Part shown: positions 39,924 to 50,931 of the stretch, in pieces
Position numbering within the stretch: position 1 is the stretch's first letter
Layout: each line of letters begins with the position of its first letter
From: Phycicoccus jejuensis
GTDB taxonomy: Bacteria; Actinomycetota; Actinomycetes; Actinomycetales; Dermatophilaceae
Direction: 5' to 3'
Length of the DNA stretch: 64,000 bases
NCBI RefSeq assembly: GCF_000720925.1
Contig: NZ_JOEE01000004.1
Location: forward strand, 124,001-188,000
The notes under the pieces: generated by a model
The model's input: the letters and a program-made list of their open reading frames with translations, nothing else
Databases searched by the model: none
What the model was told of the DNA's origin: nothing
Position numbers and translations under genes: made by a program

Positions 39924-39961
39924 CACCCCCTCTTCCGTCGTCACCGTGCCCGTGGATGCAC
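39924..39961 (-). promoter_or_regulatory. Putative SigK-type promoter of the FAS1 lipoprotein gene
   Basis: Reading the reverse strand: GTGCATCC (39961-39954), 16 bases, CGGAAGAGGGGGTG (39937-39924), about 35 bases before the ATG. It matches the element at 36993-37030 in both boxes and spacing, while the spacer sequence differs. Confidence 0.65.
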
Positions 39962-40061
39962 TTCCTTCGACAAACTTTCGACGACCTGCGGCGGCGGCGG
40001 TCGTGGGTCGATCGGCGGGACACCCGGGCGAGACCCCGGCGGCGAACCTAGGATGACCGGC

Positions 40062-41762
40062 ATGACGACGACGCCCGACATCAAGCCCCGCAGCCGCGAC
40101 GTCACCGACGGTCTCGAGAAGACCGCCGCCCGAGGGATGTTGCGCGCCGTCGGCATGGGCGACGACGACTTCGCGAAGCCCCAGGTCGGCGTCGCGAGCT
40201 CGTGGAACGAGATCACCCCGTGCAACCTCTCGCTCGACCGGCTGGCCAAGGCGGTCAAGGACGGCGTGCACGCCGGCGGCGGCTACCCGCTGGAGTTCGG
40301 CACCATCTCCGTCTCCGACGGCATCTCGATGGGCCACGAGGGGATGCACTTCTCGCTCGTCAGCCGCGAGATCATCGCCGACTCGGTCGAGACCGTCATG
40401 AGCGCCGAGCGCCTCGACGGCTCGGTCCTGCTCGCCGGCTGCGACAAGTCCCTGCCGGGGATGCTCATGGCCGCCGCGCGCCTGGACCTCTCGTCGGTCT
40501 TCCTCTACGCGGGCTCGATCCTCCCGGGCATCGCCAAGCTGTCGGACGGCACCGAGAAGACCGTGACGATCATCGACGCCTTCGAGGCGGTCGGAGCGTG
40601 CCTCGCGGGGAAGATGAGCCGTGAGGACGTCGACGCCATCGAGCGCGCCATCTGCCCGGGGGAGGGCGCCTGCGGCGGCATGTACACCGCCAACACGATG
40701 GCGTCCGTCGCCGAGGCGATGGGGATGTCGCTGCCCGGCTCGGCCGCCCCGCCGGCCACCGACCGCCGCCGCGACGGCTTCGCCCGCAAGTCAGGCGAGG
40801 CGGTCGTCGAGCTGCTCCGCCGCGGCATCACCGCACGCGACATCATGACCAAGGAGGCGTTCGAGAACGCCATCGCCGTCGTCATGGCCTTCGGCGGCTC
40901 GACCAACGCGGTGCTCCACCTCCTGGCCATCGCCCACGAGGCCGAGGTCGACCTCACCATCGACGACTTCCAGCGGATCGGCGCCAAGGTCCCGCACCTC
41001 GCCGACGTCAAGCCCTTCGGCCGCTTCGTGATGACCGACATCGACCGCGTCGGCGGCGTCCCCGTCGTCATGCGTGCGCTGCTGGACGCCGGTCTGCTGC
41101 ACGGGGACTGCCTCACCGTCACCGGTCGCACCGTCGCCGAGAACCTCGCCGACATCCGTCCGCCGGACCCCGACGGCCACGTCGTGCGCGCGATGGACGA
41201 GCCGATCCACCGCACCGGTGGCCTGACCATCCTCAAGGGCTCGCTCGCCCCCGAGGGCGCGGTCGTCAAGTCGGCCGGCTTCGACTCCGACGTCTTCGAG
41301 GGCACCGCCCGCGTCTTCGACGGCGAGCGCGCCGCGATGGACGCCGTCGAGCAGGGCGCCCTCACCGCCGGCGACGTCGTCGTCATCCGCTACGAGGGTC
41401 CCAAGGGCGGTCCGGGGATGCGCGAGATGCTCGCCGTCACCGGGGCCATCAAGGGCGCCGGCCTCGGCAAGGACGTCCTCCTCCTCACCGACGGCCGCTT
41501 CAGCGGCGGCACGACCGGCCTGTGCGTCGGCCACGTCGCGCCCGAGGCCGTCGACGAGGGCCCGATCGCGTTCGTCCGCGACGGCGACCGCATCCGCCTC
41601 GACGTCGCGAACGCCACGCTCGACCTCCTCGTCGACGACGCGGAGATGGAGCGCCGGCGGTCCGAGGGCGTCACGCACCCCGAGCCGAAGTACACCCGCG
41701 GTGTCCTCGCCAAGTACCGCCGGCTGGTGCAGAGCGCCAGCACGGGGGCGGTGTGTGACTGA
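40062..41762 (+). CDS. ilvD: Dihydroxy-acid dehydratase
   Basis: 566 residues. It dehydrates 2,3-dihydroxy-isovalerate and -methylvalerate in the Val/Ile/Leu pathway. Fe-S ligand cysteines appear in [12 protein letters not shown] and [16 protein letters not shown], and the C-terminus has [22 protein letters not shown] 40062 is preferred to ATG 40053 because TAGGAT (40049-40054) would overlap the latter; the former is 7 bases away, so the mRNA is likely leaderless. The stop overlaps the start of the ABC ATPase gene. Confidence 0.97.
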   Translation: MTTTPDIKPRSRDVTDGLEKTAARGMLRAVGMGDDDFAKPQVGVASSWNEITPCNLSLDRLAKAVKDGVHAGGGYPLEFGTISVSDGISMGHEGMHFSLVSREIIADSVETVMSAERLDGSVLLAGCDKSLPGMLMAAARLDLSSVFLYAGSILPGIAKLSDGTEKTVTIIDAFEAVGACLAGKMSREDVDAIERAICPGEGACGGMYTANTMASVAEAMGMSLPGSAAPPATDRRRDGFARKSGEAVVELLRRGITARDIMTKEAFENAIAVVMAFGGSTNAVLHLLAIAHEAEVDLTIDDFQRIGAKVPHLADVKPFGRFVMTDIDRVGGVPVVMRALLDAGLLHGDCLTVTGRTVAENLADIRPPDPDGHVVRAMDEPIHRTGGLTILKGSLAPEGAVVKSAGFDSDVFEGTARVFDGERAAMDAVEQGALTAGDVVVIRYEGPKGGPGMREMLAVTGAIKGAGLGKDVLLLTDGRFSGGTTGLCVGHVAPEAVDEGPIAFVRDGDRIRLDVANATLDLLVDDAEMERRRSEGVTHPEPKYTRGVLAKYRRLVQSASTGAVCD

Positions 41763-42528
41763 CGCACCGGGGGAGGGGCCGGCGCTCGAGCTGGTCGGCC
41801 TCGTCAAGGAGTTCCGGGGGCGGCGGGTGGTCCACGGGCTCTCGCTCGCGGTGCCCCGGGGCTGCCTCTACGGGCTCGTCGGGCCCAACGGCGCCGGCAA
41901 GACGACCACGCTGTCGATGGCGACCGGCCTGCTGCGCCCGACCGCCGGCACCGCGCGCGTCCTCGGTCACGACGTGTGGGCGGACCCGCTGGCGGCCAAG
42001 GCGGTCATGGGGGTCGCCCCCGACGGGCTGCGCCTGTTCGAGCAGCTCGGCGGGCGCGAGCTCCTGCACTACGTCGCCGACCTGCGCCGGATGCCCCAGG
42101 ACGTGAGCCGTCCGCGGGCCGAGGAGCTCCTCACCGTGCTCGACCTCGCCGTCGACGCCGACACGGTCGTCGCCGACTACAGCGCGGGGATGGTCAAGAA
42201 GATCAGCCTCGCGGCGGCGCTCATCCACGCCCCGCGCCTGCTCGTGCTCGACGAGCCGTTCGAGGCCGTCGACCCCGTGTCGGGCCAGGCCATCCGGACC
42301 ATCCTGCGGCGGTACGTCGCGACGGGCGGCACGGTCGTCATGTCGAGCCACGTCATGGAGCTCGTCGAGGGCCTCTGCGACCGGGTGGCGGTCGTCGCCG
42401 GCGGCCGGGTGCTCGCCGAGGACACCGTGGCCGCACTCACCGCGACCGGCTCCCTGCACCAGCGCTTCCTCGAGCTCGTCGGCGCGGGCGACGTCTCGGA
42501 GGACGGCCTCACCTGGCTCGGGGGGTGA
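41755..42528 (+). CDS. ABC transporter ATP-binding protein
   Basis: 257 residues of the ABC-2 exporter type. Walker A GPNGAGKT (43-50) and Walker B LLVLDE (162-167) are normal, and the H-loop is SSHVMEL. The signature reads YSAGMVKK (142-149) instead of LSGGQ, a variant known in some exporter ATPases. GTG 41755 overlaps the end of ilvD by 8 bases. The permease follows 7 bases downstream. Substrate unknown. Confidence 0.9.
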   Translation: MTDAPGEGPALELVGLVKEFRGRRVVHGLSLAVPRGCLYGLVGPNGAGKTTTLSMATGLLRPTAGTARVLGHDVWADPLAAKAVMGVAPDGLRLFEQLGGRELLHYVADLRRMPQDVSRPRAEELLTVLDLAVDADTVVADYSAGMVKKISLAAALIHAPRLLVLDEPFEAVDPVSGQAIRTILRRYVATGGTVVMSSHVMELVEGLCDRVAVVAGGRVLAEDTVAALTATGSLHQRFLELVGAGDVSEDGLTWLGG

Positions 42529-42535
42529 GCCGCCG

Positions 42536-44107
42536 ATGACCCTGCTCATCGTCCGGCTGCGGCTGCGGATGTGGCGGACCGCCCTCTCGCGCAGCTCGGT
42601 CCAGCTGGTGTCGGCCATCATCGGAGGGCTGGTCGCGCTCGGTGCGGTCGGCCTCCTCGGGCCGTCCATCGCGCTCCTCGCGGCGCGCCCCCTCGCGCTC
42701 ACGGCGGTCACGGTGCCGCTCTTCGCCGGGGTCACGCTCCTCTGGCTGGTGCTCAGCCTCGTCGCGACGGGCGTCGACAACGTCCTCGACCCCACCCGCT
42801 TCACCGTCCTGCCGCTGCGCGCGCCCGAGCTGGCGCGGGGCCTGCTCGCCGCGACCCTCACGGGCATCCCCGCCGTCGTGCTCACGCTGCTCGCGCTCGC
42901 CCAGGTGCTCGCGTGGTCCTCGCACACCGCGGCGGTCCCGGCGGCGCTCGCGGCGGCCGTGCTCGGCCCGCTCACGGCCGTGCTCCTCACGCGCGCGGTC
43001 ACCAGCGCCCTCGCCGGGGTGATGACGAGCCGGACCGGTCGGCTGCTCGGGGCGGCCGTCGTGGCGCTCGCGACCCTGCTGCCGCTCGTCCTCAACCTCC
43101 TCGTCACGTCGGGGGAGCCGGGCCTGTCGCTGCGCTCGCTCGACGCCCGCGGCGCCGCCGTCGTCGCGTCGTGGACACCGGTCGGCTGGGCCTGGGGCCT
43201 GCCCTTCGACGTCGCGACCGGCCGCTGGGCCTCCGCCGTCGTCCACCTCGCCCTCGCGCTCGGCCTGCTCGCCGTCCTCTGGCGGGTGTGGGTGCGGCAG
43301 CTCGAGCGGGTGCTCACCTCCCCGATGACGAGCGGCGGCGGCCAGCACATCGGTCGCGGCCGGCTCCTGCCGCGCCTGCTCGGGCACTCGCCGACGGCCG
43401 CGGTGGCCGCGCGCCGGGTGCGGGCCTGGTACCGCGACAGCCGCCTCGTGAGCATCGCGCTGCGCACGGCGGTGCTGCCGGTCTTCTTCGTCGTGCAGGC
43501 GGCCGTGACCGGGACGGGGGCCCTCGCCGGGACCGGGGTGGTGACCCTCGCGGTCTTCGCCGGGCTGACGCTCATGAACGACCTCGCCTTCGACGGACCG
43601 GCGTGGTGGATGCACGTGAGCACCGGGGTGCGGGGGTGGGAGGACCGGCTCGGGCGGGTCGTGGCCTCGGCCGTCGTCTTCGGCCCGGTGGTCGCCCTCA
43701 CCTTCGTCGTGTCGGTGGGGATCGGCGCGATCGAGGCGGTGCTCGCCTGGCTCGCCGTGGTCGTGGCGGCGTTCGGCGCGAGCCTCGGCCTCGCCGCCGG
43801 GGTCGGGGCCGTCCTGCCGGGCACCGCCCCGCGGACCGGCGGCAACCCCTTCGCCGCGTCGTCCGGCGGCGCCGCCCAGGGCTGCCTCACGGCCCTCGTG
43901 TCGTTCGTCGGCCCGGTGGTGCTCGTGCTCCCGGTCGTCGTCGGCGCGGTGCTGTCGCGGGGGAGCGCCCTGCTCGGTGCCGTCGTCGTGGTGGTCTCGG
44001 TCCTCTACGGCGCCGGCCTGCTCGCCGCAGGGGTCGTGCTCGGCGGGCGCCACCTCGACCGCACCGCCCCCGAGATGCTCGGACGCCTCGGTCAGGTCCA
44101 GGTCTGA
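42536..44107 (+). CDS. ABC transporter permease (large, ABC-2-like)
   Basis: 523 residues with roughly 12 hydrophobic helices, and no periplasmic domain. It pairs with the ATPase just upstream. The region 430-460 contains LPGTAPRTGGNPFAASSGGA, a motif I have seen in this actinobacterial transporter class. Substrate unknown. The last 16 bases overlap the convergent FUSC gene. Confidence 0.85.
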   Translation: MTLLIVRLRLRMWRTALSRSSVQLVSAIIGGLVALGAVGLLGPSIALLAARPLALTAVTVPLFAGVTLLWLVLSLVATGVDNVLDPTRFTVLPLRAPELARGLLAATLTGIPAVVLTLLALAQVLAWSSHTAAVPAALAAAVLGPLTAVLLTRAVTSALAGVMTSRTGRLLGAAVVALATLLPLVLNLLVTSGEPGLSLRSLDARGAAVVASWTPVGWAWGLPFDVATGRWASAVVHLALALGLLAVLWRVWVRQLERVLTSPMTSGGGQHIGRGRLLPRLLGHSPTAAVAARRVRAWYRDSRLVSIALRTAVLPVFFVVQAAVTGTGALAGTGVVTLAVFAGLTLMNDLAFDGPAWWMHVSTGVRGWEDRLGRVVASAVVFGPVVALTFVVSVGIGAIEAVLAWLAVVVAAFGASLGLAAGVGAVLPGTAPRTGGNPFAASSGGAAQGCLTALVSFVGPVVLVLPVVVGAVLSRGSALLGAVVVVVSVLYGAGLLAAGVVLGGRHLDRTAPEMLGRLGQVQV

Positions 44108-44876
44108 CGCCGGTCCGGCCCCGCGGACTCGACCCGCCAGAGCAGCGCCGCGAGCAGCGCGGCGAGCCCCGCCCCGGCCACCGTGAGGAGCAGCCGCTCC
44201 AGGGCGACGCCTGAGGCCCGGCCGACGAGGCCGCTCGAGCCGACGAGGACGATCGCCGCGCTCGACGCCCCGGCCATCCAGCGGGTCTCGCGGACGGCCG
44301 TCCACGCGAGGGCGAGCACGCCGAGGACGCGGGCCCCCGCGAGGACGACGGCGGTCGGGGCGAGGGCGGTGGCGAGGACGGCGAGCACCACACCGACGAC
44401 GGTGCCGACGAAACGCGCGGTGGCCTGGCCGGCGGTCTCGTCACGCGACACCGCCAGCACCGTCGCGACCGCGACGACGAGCCAGTAGCCGTGCCCGAGG
44501 CCGAGGGCGCTCGTCACGGTGGTGCCGACCCCGGCGACGACGGCGGTGGCCAGCGCGTGCCGACCGGCCTCGGCCAGGGGGACCGGCTGCGGGGCGGCGC
44601 CGGCCCGGGCCGCGGTGGCGGCCGCCAAGACGAGCAGCGCGCCGACGCCAACCCACAGGGTCACGACGCCACCGGTCCGCCCCAGCGGCAGCCCGGCGCC
44701 GAGGGCCGCGAGCACCGGGAGGAAGGTCGCGAGGCGGCCGGCCCCGCGGAGAGGACACCGAGACCGAAGGAGGCGGCGCAGAGCACCGCGACGACGAGCG
44801 CGGCGAGGGCCGTGACGGCGACGACGAGCGCGGCCGCGAGGGCGAGGACGCGGCGTGGTGGCCACGGGACGGACAC
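44092..44876 (-). pseudogene. FUSC-family membrane protein gene with an apparent frameshift near 44735-44750
   Basis: From GTG 44876 one reverse frame encodes VSVPWPPRRVLALAAALVVA and a second helix up to LGVLSAGPA. The homologous reading then continues only in another frame, from GRLATFLPVLAALGAGLPLG down to the stop at 44092. That part carries the FUSC-type GHGYWLVVAVATVLAVSRDE and FVGTVVGVVLAVLA helices. Around the run CGCGGGGCCGGCC one base appears lost (or two gained). It may be a real null allele, a sequencing error in a GC-rich run, or less likely a programmed slip. FUSC proteins export aromatic acids or similar compounds. Confidence 0.65.
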
Positions 44877-44922
44877 GGCGCGAGGCGAGCGCGGCCCGGA
44901 CCCGCCGGGGTGACGGACGCCA

Positions 44923-44985
44923 CGGTCCCGGATGCTGGGACCGGCCGTCTCGCCGGTTGACACACCGGGGGGAGGGGGAGACAGT
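44923..44985 (+). promoter_or_regulatory. ilvB promoter with upstream dyad
   Basis: A -35 TTGACA (44957-44962) and, 17 bases on, a weak -10 GACAGT (44980-44985) place the transcription start at about 44992, the first base of the leader peptide. Just upstream is a perfect 7-base inverted repeat, CGGTCCC (44923-44929) and GGGACCG (44937-44943), a possible operator. Confidence 0.55.
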
Positions 44986-44991
44986 TGTCGC

Positions 44992-45027
44992 GTGGCCCGG
45001 ATCCTCGTACTTCCACAGCGCGCCTGA
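44992..45027 (+). CDS. ilvB leader peptide [11 protein letters not shown]
   Basis: An 11-codon ORF (GTG...TGA) containing Ile-Leu-Val-Leu consecutively, all three branched-chain residues. It uses GTA, CTT and CCA, codons avoided elsewhere in this genome, which would sharpen ribosome stalling. It starts at the predicted transcription start (leaderless). Ribosome progress over codons 4-7 should decide between the hairpin at 45017-45049 and the terminator beyond. Confidence 0.85.
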   Translation: MARILVLPQRA

Positions 45028-45087
45028 CGCCCCCGCGACCAGGCGCGCTCCCTCCGTCGTCCCACCACGGGACTGGAGGGTTTTTTT
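45017..45087 (+). terminator. ilvBNC transcription attenuator
   Basis: First hairpin: AGCGCGCCTG (45017-45026) pairs perfectly with CAGGCGCGCT (45040-45049). Second: CCCTCC/GGAGGG (45050-45055, 45075-45080) plus GTCCC/GGGAC (45059-45063, 45069-45073) followed by seven T (45081-45087), the only canonical T-run terminator seen in the window. The stalled-ribosome antiterminator pairing was not resolved by eye. Confidence 0.85.
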
Positions 45088-45140
45088 GTGCGCGGACCCC
45101 GGCACGACCCTTTCGGCGAGAAGGAAGCGGTGACACGAAC

Positions 45141-47021
45141 GTGAGCGACACCCGACCGGCGACCCCGGCACCCCTGAAACCGGCTCCCAGCCCGGCCCGG
45201 GTGGCCGAGCAGGCGCGCGCCAAGGCACCCGTGGAGGTGACCGGCGCCCAGAGCCTCGTGCTCTCGCTCGAGGCGATGGAGGTCGACACGGTCTTCGGCA
45301 TCCCCGGCGGCGCGATCCTCCCCGCCTACGACCCGCTGCTGGACTCCGTCAAGGTCCGCCACATCCTCGTGCGCCACGAGCAGGGCGCCGGCCACGCGGC
45401 CGAGGGGTACGCGGCCGCCACGGGGCGGGTCGGCGTGTGCATGGCGACCTCCGGCCCCGGCGCCACGAACCTCGTGACGCCGCTCGCCGACGCCTACATG
45501 GACTCGGTGCCGATCGTCGCGATCACGGGGCAGGTCAGCTCGACGGCCATCGGGACCGACGCCTTCCAGGAGGCCGACATCCGCGGCATCACGATGCCGG
45601 TCACGAAGCACAACTACCTCGTCACCGACCCCGCCGAGATCCCGCGGGTCATCGCCGAGGCGTTCCACGTCGCGAGCACCGGCCGGCCCGGGCCCGTCCT
45701 CGTCGACATCTCCAAGGACGCGCTCCAGGCGCGCACCACGTTCTCGTGGCCGCCGAAGATCGCCCTGCCCGGCTACCACCCGGTGACCCGTCCGCACGGC
45801 AAGCAGATCCGCGAGGCCGCGCGCCTCGTCGCGGCGGCCGAGCGCCCCGTCCTCTACGTCGGCGGCGGCGTCATCCGGGCCCGCGCGAGCGAGGAGCTGC
45901 GCCGCTTCGTCGAGCTGACGCAGATCCCCGTCGTGACGACGCTCATGGCCCGCGGCGCCCTGCCCGACAGCCACCCGCTGCACCTCGGCATGCCGGGGAT
46001 GCACGGCTCGGTCGCCGCCGTGACCGGCCTCCAGAAGAGCGACCTCATCATCGCGCTCGGCGCGCGCTTCGACGACCGGGTCACCGGGCAGCTGTCGACC
46101 TTCGCGCCCGAGGCCAAGGTCATCCACGCCGACATCGACCCGGCCGAGATCGGCAAGAACCGCGTCGCCGAGGTGCCGATCGTCGGCGACGCGCGCGCCG
46201 TCATCGCCGACCTCGCCGAGGCGGTCGAGGCCGACATGGAGGCCGGGCAGGGCGGCGACTACACCGCGTGGCGCGAGCGTGTGGCCGGCTGGAAGGAGAC
46301 CTTCCCCGTCGGGTACACGGCGCCCGAGAACGGCGCTCTCGCACCGCAGTACGTCATCGAGCGGCTCAGCGCGTTGAGCGGGCCGGAGTCGGTGTACGTG
46401 GCCGGCGTCGGCCAGCACCAGATGTGGGCCGCGCAGTTCGTGCAGTACGAGCGGCCCAACGCCTGGCTCAACTCCGGCGGCCTCGGGACGATGGGCTACT
46501 CCGTCCCGGCCGCGATGGGCGCGCAGGTCGGCGAGCCGGACCGCACGGTCTGGGCCATCGACGGCGACGGCTGCTTCCAGATGACCAACCAGGAGCTCGC
46601 CACCTGCGTCATCAACAACATCCCGATCAAGGTCGCGATCATCAACAACAGCAGCCTCGGGATGGTCCGCCAGTGGCAGACCCTCTTCTACAACGAGCGC
46701 TACTCGAACACCGACCTGCACACGTCGGTCGGCTCGCGCGTCCCCGACTTCGTCAAGCTCGCCGACGCCTACGGCTGCGTCGGGCTGCGGTGCGAGCGAC
46801 CGGAGGACGTCGACGAGACGATCCGCCAGGCGATGGCCGTCACCGACCGCCCGGTCGTCGTCGACTTCGTCGTCGAGCGCGACGCGATGGTCTGGCCGAT
46901 GGTCCCCGCCGGCGTGAGCAACGACGCGATCCAGGTCGCCCGCGACACCGCTCCGCAGTGGGACCGCGAGGAGTCCGAGGCCATCGAGCAGCACACCGAC
47001 GCCGACCACGACGGCCGCTGA
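45141..47021 (+). CDS. ilvB: Acetolactate synthase large subunit
   Basis: 626 residues. A ThDP enzyme joining pyruvate with pyruvate or 2-oxobutyrate, first common step of Val/Leu/Ile synthesis. It has the N-terminal ThDP domain with the catalytic Glu in [15 protein letters not shown], a central FAD domain ([10 protein letters not shown]), and the C-terminal Mg-ThDP motif [18 protein letters not shown] 45141 follows GAAGGAAG by 14 bases. It lies under attenuator control and is followed after 9 bases by ilvN. Confidence 0.97.
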   Translation: MSDTRPATPAPLKPAPSPARVAEQARAKAPVEVTGAQSLVLSLEAMEVDTVFGIPGGAILPAYDPLLDSVKVRHILVRHEQGAGHAAEGYAAATGRVGVCMATSGPGATNLVTPLADAYMDSVPIVAITGQVSSTAIGTDAFQEADIRGITMPVTKHNYLVTDPAEIPRVIAEAFHVASTGRPGPVLVDISKDALQARTTFSWPPKIALPGYHPVTRPHGKQIREAARLVAAAERPVLYVGGGVIRARASEELRRFVELTQIPVVTTLMARGALPDSHPLHLGMPGMHGSVAAVTGLQKSDLIIALGARFDDRVTGQLSTFAPEAKVIHADIDPAEIGKNRVAEVPIVGDARAVIADLAEAVEADMEAGQGGDYTAWRERVAGWKETFPVGYTAPENGALAPQYVIERLSALSGPESVYVAGVGQHQMWAAQFVQYERPNAWLNSGGLGTMGYSVPAAMGAQVGEPDRTVWAIDGDGCFQMTNQELATCVINNIPIKVAIINNSSLGMVRQWQTLFYNERYSNTDLHTSVGSRVPDFVKLADAYGCVGLRCERPEDVDETIRQAMAVTDRPVVVDFVVERDAMVWPMVPAGVSNDAIQVARDTAPQWDREESEAIEQHTDADHDGR

Positions 47022-47030
47022 GGGAGAACC

Positions 47031-48636
<1,606 letters not shown>

Positions 48637-48672
48637 CGCGACACCACCACCTCGACCCACCCGTCGAGTGAG

Positions 48673-48714
48673 CAGAACACGCCGTGCGCGACTCCTCGCG
48701 CACGGCGTGTTCTG
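48673..48714 (+). terminator. Terminator of ilvBNC
   Basis: Perfect 18-bp stem (48673-48690 with 48697-48714), loop ACTCCT. The next gene's -10 (TACGTT, 48715-48720) begins immediately after the hairpin. Confidence 0.88.
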
Positions 48715-48726
48715 TACGTTCGACAC

Positions 48727-49194
48727 ATGCGTGACCTCGTCGACGGGTGGCCCTTCTGGGTCGTCCTCGTCGCGTTCTGGGCCGGCGCCACGGCCCGCGG
48801 GGTCGCGACGTACTGGGTCGGGCGCGGCGTACGGGCCGGGGGAGGGCGCACCCGCTGGGCCCACCACCTCGACCGGCCGGCCGTCGCGCGCGCCGAGCGC
48901 TTCGTGCGCCGGGTCGGCCCGCCCGCCGTCACCCTCGGCTTCCTCACCGTCGGCCTGCAGAGCGCGATCAACGCCTCCAGCGGGATGCTCCGGATGCCGC
49001 TGCGCCGCTTCCTGCCCGCGGTCGTCCCCGGGGCCCTGCTCTGGGCGGCCGTCTACACGACGGTCGGGATGACGGTCGTCGACGCCGCGCTCGGCCGGGT
49101 GCCCTGGTGGTGGCTCCTCGTGGCCGCCGGCGTCGTGCTGCTCGTCGTCCTCGCGGCGCGGCGGCTGCGTCGTCGGGTCGACGCCGCGGCCTGA
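48727..49194 (+). CDS. Small DedA/VTT-like membrane protein
   Basis: 155 residues with four hydrophobic segments. It has the order of a VTT/DedA domain: AGATARGVATYWVGRGVR, RRVGPPAVTLGFLTVGLQSAI, RMPLRRFLPAVVPGALLW. It is shorter than most DedA proteins (about 200), lacking the first helix. Possibly a lipid scramblase or flippase-type protein. TACGTT ends 6 bases before the ATG (leaderless). Confidence 0.75.
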   Translation: MRDLVDGWPFWVVLVAFWAGATARGVATYWVGRGVRAGGGRTRWAHHLDRPAVARAERFVRRVGPPAVTLGFLTVGLQSAINASSGMLRMPLRRFLPAVVPGALLWAAVYTTVGMTVVDAALGRVPWWWLLVAAGVVLLVVLAARRLRRRVDAAA

Positions 49195-49219
49195 CCCCGG
49201 ACGCGACGACGATCACATC

Positions 49220-49237
49220 GTGGTCACTGGTGTCCAC
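49220..49237 (+). promoter_or_regulatory. Near-palindrome at the serA -35 position
   Basis: GTGGTCAC-TG-GTGTCCAC, a 7-of-8 dyad ending 15 bases before the TACGAT -10 of serA, hence overlapping where the -35 should be. Confidence 0.35.
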
Positions 49238-49344
49238 ATGCTGGCGGGTGCCTACGATGGAGGTCCCGGCACAGCGGCGTGCCGGACGGCACGTCACCGC
49301 ATCGGCGGACCCCCGACCACCCACGCACGCAAGGGACCTTTCAC

Positions 49345-50931
49345 GTGACCAAGCCCGTCGTCCTCATCGCCGAGGAGCTCTCGCCCGCGACCATCGACGC
49401 CCTCGGACCCGACTTCGAGGTGCGCCACACCGACGGCGCGGACCGCTCCCAGCTCCTGCCGGCCATCGCCGACGTCGACGCGATCCTCATCCGGTCCGCG
49501 ACCAAGGTCGACGCGGAGGCCCTCGCCGCCGCGAAGAACCTCAAGGTCGTCGCCCGCGCCGGGGTCGGTCTCGACAACGTCGACGTCGACGCCGCCACGA
49601 AGGCCGGTGTGATGGTGGTCAACGCGCCGACCTCGAACATCACCTCCGCCGCCGAGCTCGCCGTCGGCCTGCTCCTCGCCTGCGCCCGCAACATCGCGCC
49701 GGCCAACGAGGCGCTGAAGAACGGCGCGTGGAAGCGCAGCAAGTACGGCGGCGTCGAGCTGCTCGAGAAGAAGGTCGGCATCGTCGGCTTCGGGCGCATC
49801 GGCCAGCTGGTCGCCGAGCGGCTCAAGGGCTTCGGCGTCGAGATCCTCGCCTACGACCCCTACGTGTCGGTGCAGCGCGCCGGCCAGCTCGGGGCCCGCC
49901 TCGTCACCCTCGACGAGCTGCTCGCCGAGTCCGACTTCATCACCATCCACCTGCCGAAGACGCCCGAGACCCTCGGCCTCATCGGCAAGGAGGCCCTCGC
50001 GAAGGTCAAGCCGAGCGTGCGGATCATCAACGCCGCCCGCGGTGGCGTCCTCGACGAGTCGGCCCTCGCCGAGGCCATCGCCGACGGTCGCGTCGCCGGC
50101 GCCGGACTCGACGTCTTCGCGTCCGAGCCGTGCACCGACAGCCCGCTGTTCGCCTTCGAGTCGGTCGTCGTCACGCCGCACCTCGGCGCCTCGACCGAGG
50201 AGGCCCAGGAGAAGGCCGGTGTCGCGGTCGCGAAGTCCGTGCGCCTGGCGCTCGGCGGCGACCTCGTGCCGGACGCCGTCAACGTGTCCGGCGGCGCGGT
50301 CGCCGAGGAGGTCCGCCCGGGCATCGACCTCGTCGAGAAGCTCGGCCGCGTCTTCACCGCCATCGCCGGCTCCGTGCCGGTGCAGCTCGACGTCGAGGTG
50401 CGCGGCGAGATCACCCAGCACGACGTCTCGATCTGGGAGCTGTCGGCGCTCAAGGGCCTGTTCACGGACATCACCGAGGACCCGGTGACGTACGTCAACG
50501 CCCCGCTGCTCGCCAAGGAGCGCGGCCTCGAGTCGCGTCTGGTCACCGACGGCAGCAGCGAGGACTACCGCAACGTCACGACGCTCAAGGGCACGCTCGC
50601 CGACGGCACGGTCGTCTCCGTGGCCGGCACGCTGACCGGCCCGAAGCTCGTCCAGAAGGTCACCGGCGTCCACGGCTACGACCTCGAGGTCCCGCTGAGC
50701 CGCCACCTCGCGTTCTTCTCCTACGTCGACCGGCCGGGCGTCATCGGCTCCATCGGCCGCCTCCTCGGCGACGCCGACGTCAACATCGCCGCCATGCAGG
50801 TCTCGCCGCACGACGCCGACGGCACCGCGATGGTGGCGCTGACGGTCGACCGCGCGATCCCGGACGAGGTCGTGGCCGCCATCGGTCGCGAGATCGGCGC
50901 CGACACCGTGCGCGTCGTCAACCTCGGCTGA
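49345..50931 (+). CDS. serA: D-3-phosphoglycerate dehydrogenase
   Basis: 528 residues, the long actinobacterial SerA with catalytic, nucleotide, intervening (ASB) and C-terminal ACT domains. NAD motif VGIVGFGRIGQLVAERL, catalytic Arg in INAARGGVLDE, Glu/His in TPHLGASTEEAQEKAG. The ACT domain starts VDRPGVIGSIGRLLGDADVN, for serine feedback. GTG 49345 has AAGGGA 8 bases upstream, with TACGAT (49253-49258) as a likely -10, giving a leader of about 80 bases that contains no obvious ORF. Confidence 0.97.
   Translation: MTKPVVLIAEELSPATIDALGPDFEVRHTDGADRSQLLPAIADVDAILIRSATKVDAEALAAAKNLKVVARAGVGLDNVDVDAATKAGVMVVNAPTSNITSAAELAVGLLLACARNIAPANEALKNGAWKRSKYGGVELLEKKVGIVGFGRIGQLVAERLKGFGVEILAYDPYVSVQRAGQLGARLVTLDELLAESDFITIHLPKTPETLGLIGKEALAKVKPSVRIINAARGGVLDESALAEAIADGRVAGAGLDVFASEPCTDSPLFAFESVVVTPHLGASTEEAQEKAGVAVAKSVRLALGGDLVPDAVNVSGGAVAEEVRPGIDLVEKLGRVFTAIAGSVPVQLDVEVRGEITQHDVSIWELSALKGLFTDITEDPVTYVNAPLLAKERGLESRLVTDGSSEDYRNVTTLKGTLADGTVVSVAGTLTGPKLVQKVTGVHGYDLEVPLSRHLAFFSYVDRPGVIGSIGRLLGDADVNIAAMQVSPHDADGTAMVALTVDRAIPDEVVAAIGREIGADTVRVVNLG

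Noticed and set aside
44890..45140. T-box riboswitch upstream of ilvB
   Set aside because: No specifier loop or T-box sequence; the leader peptide with ILVL explains the terminator better.
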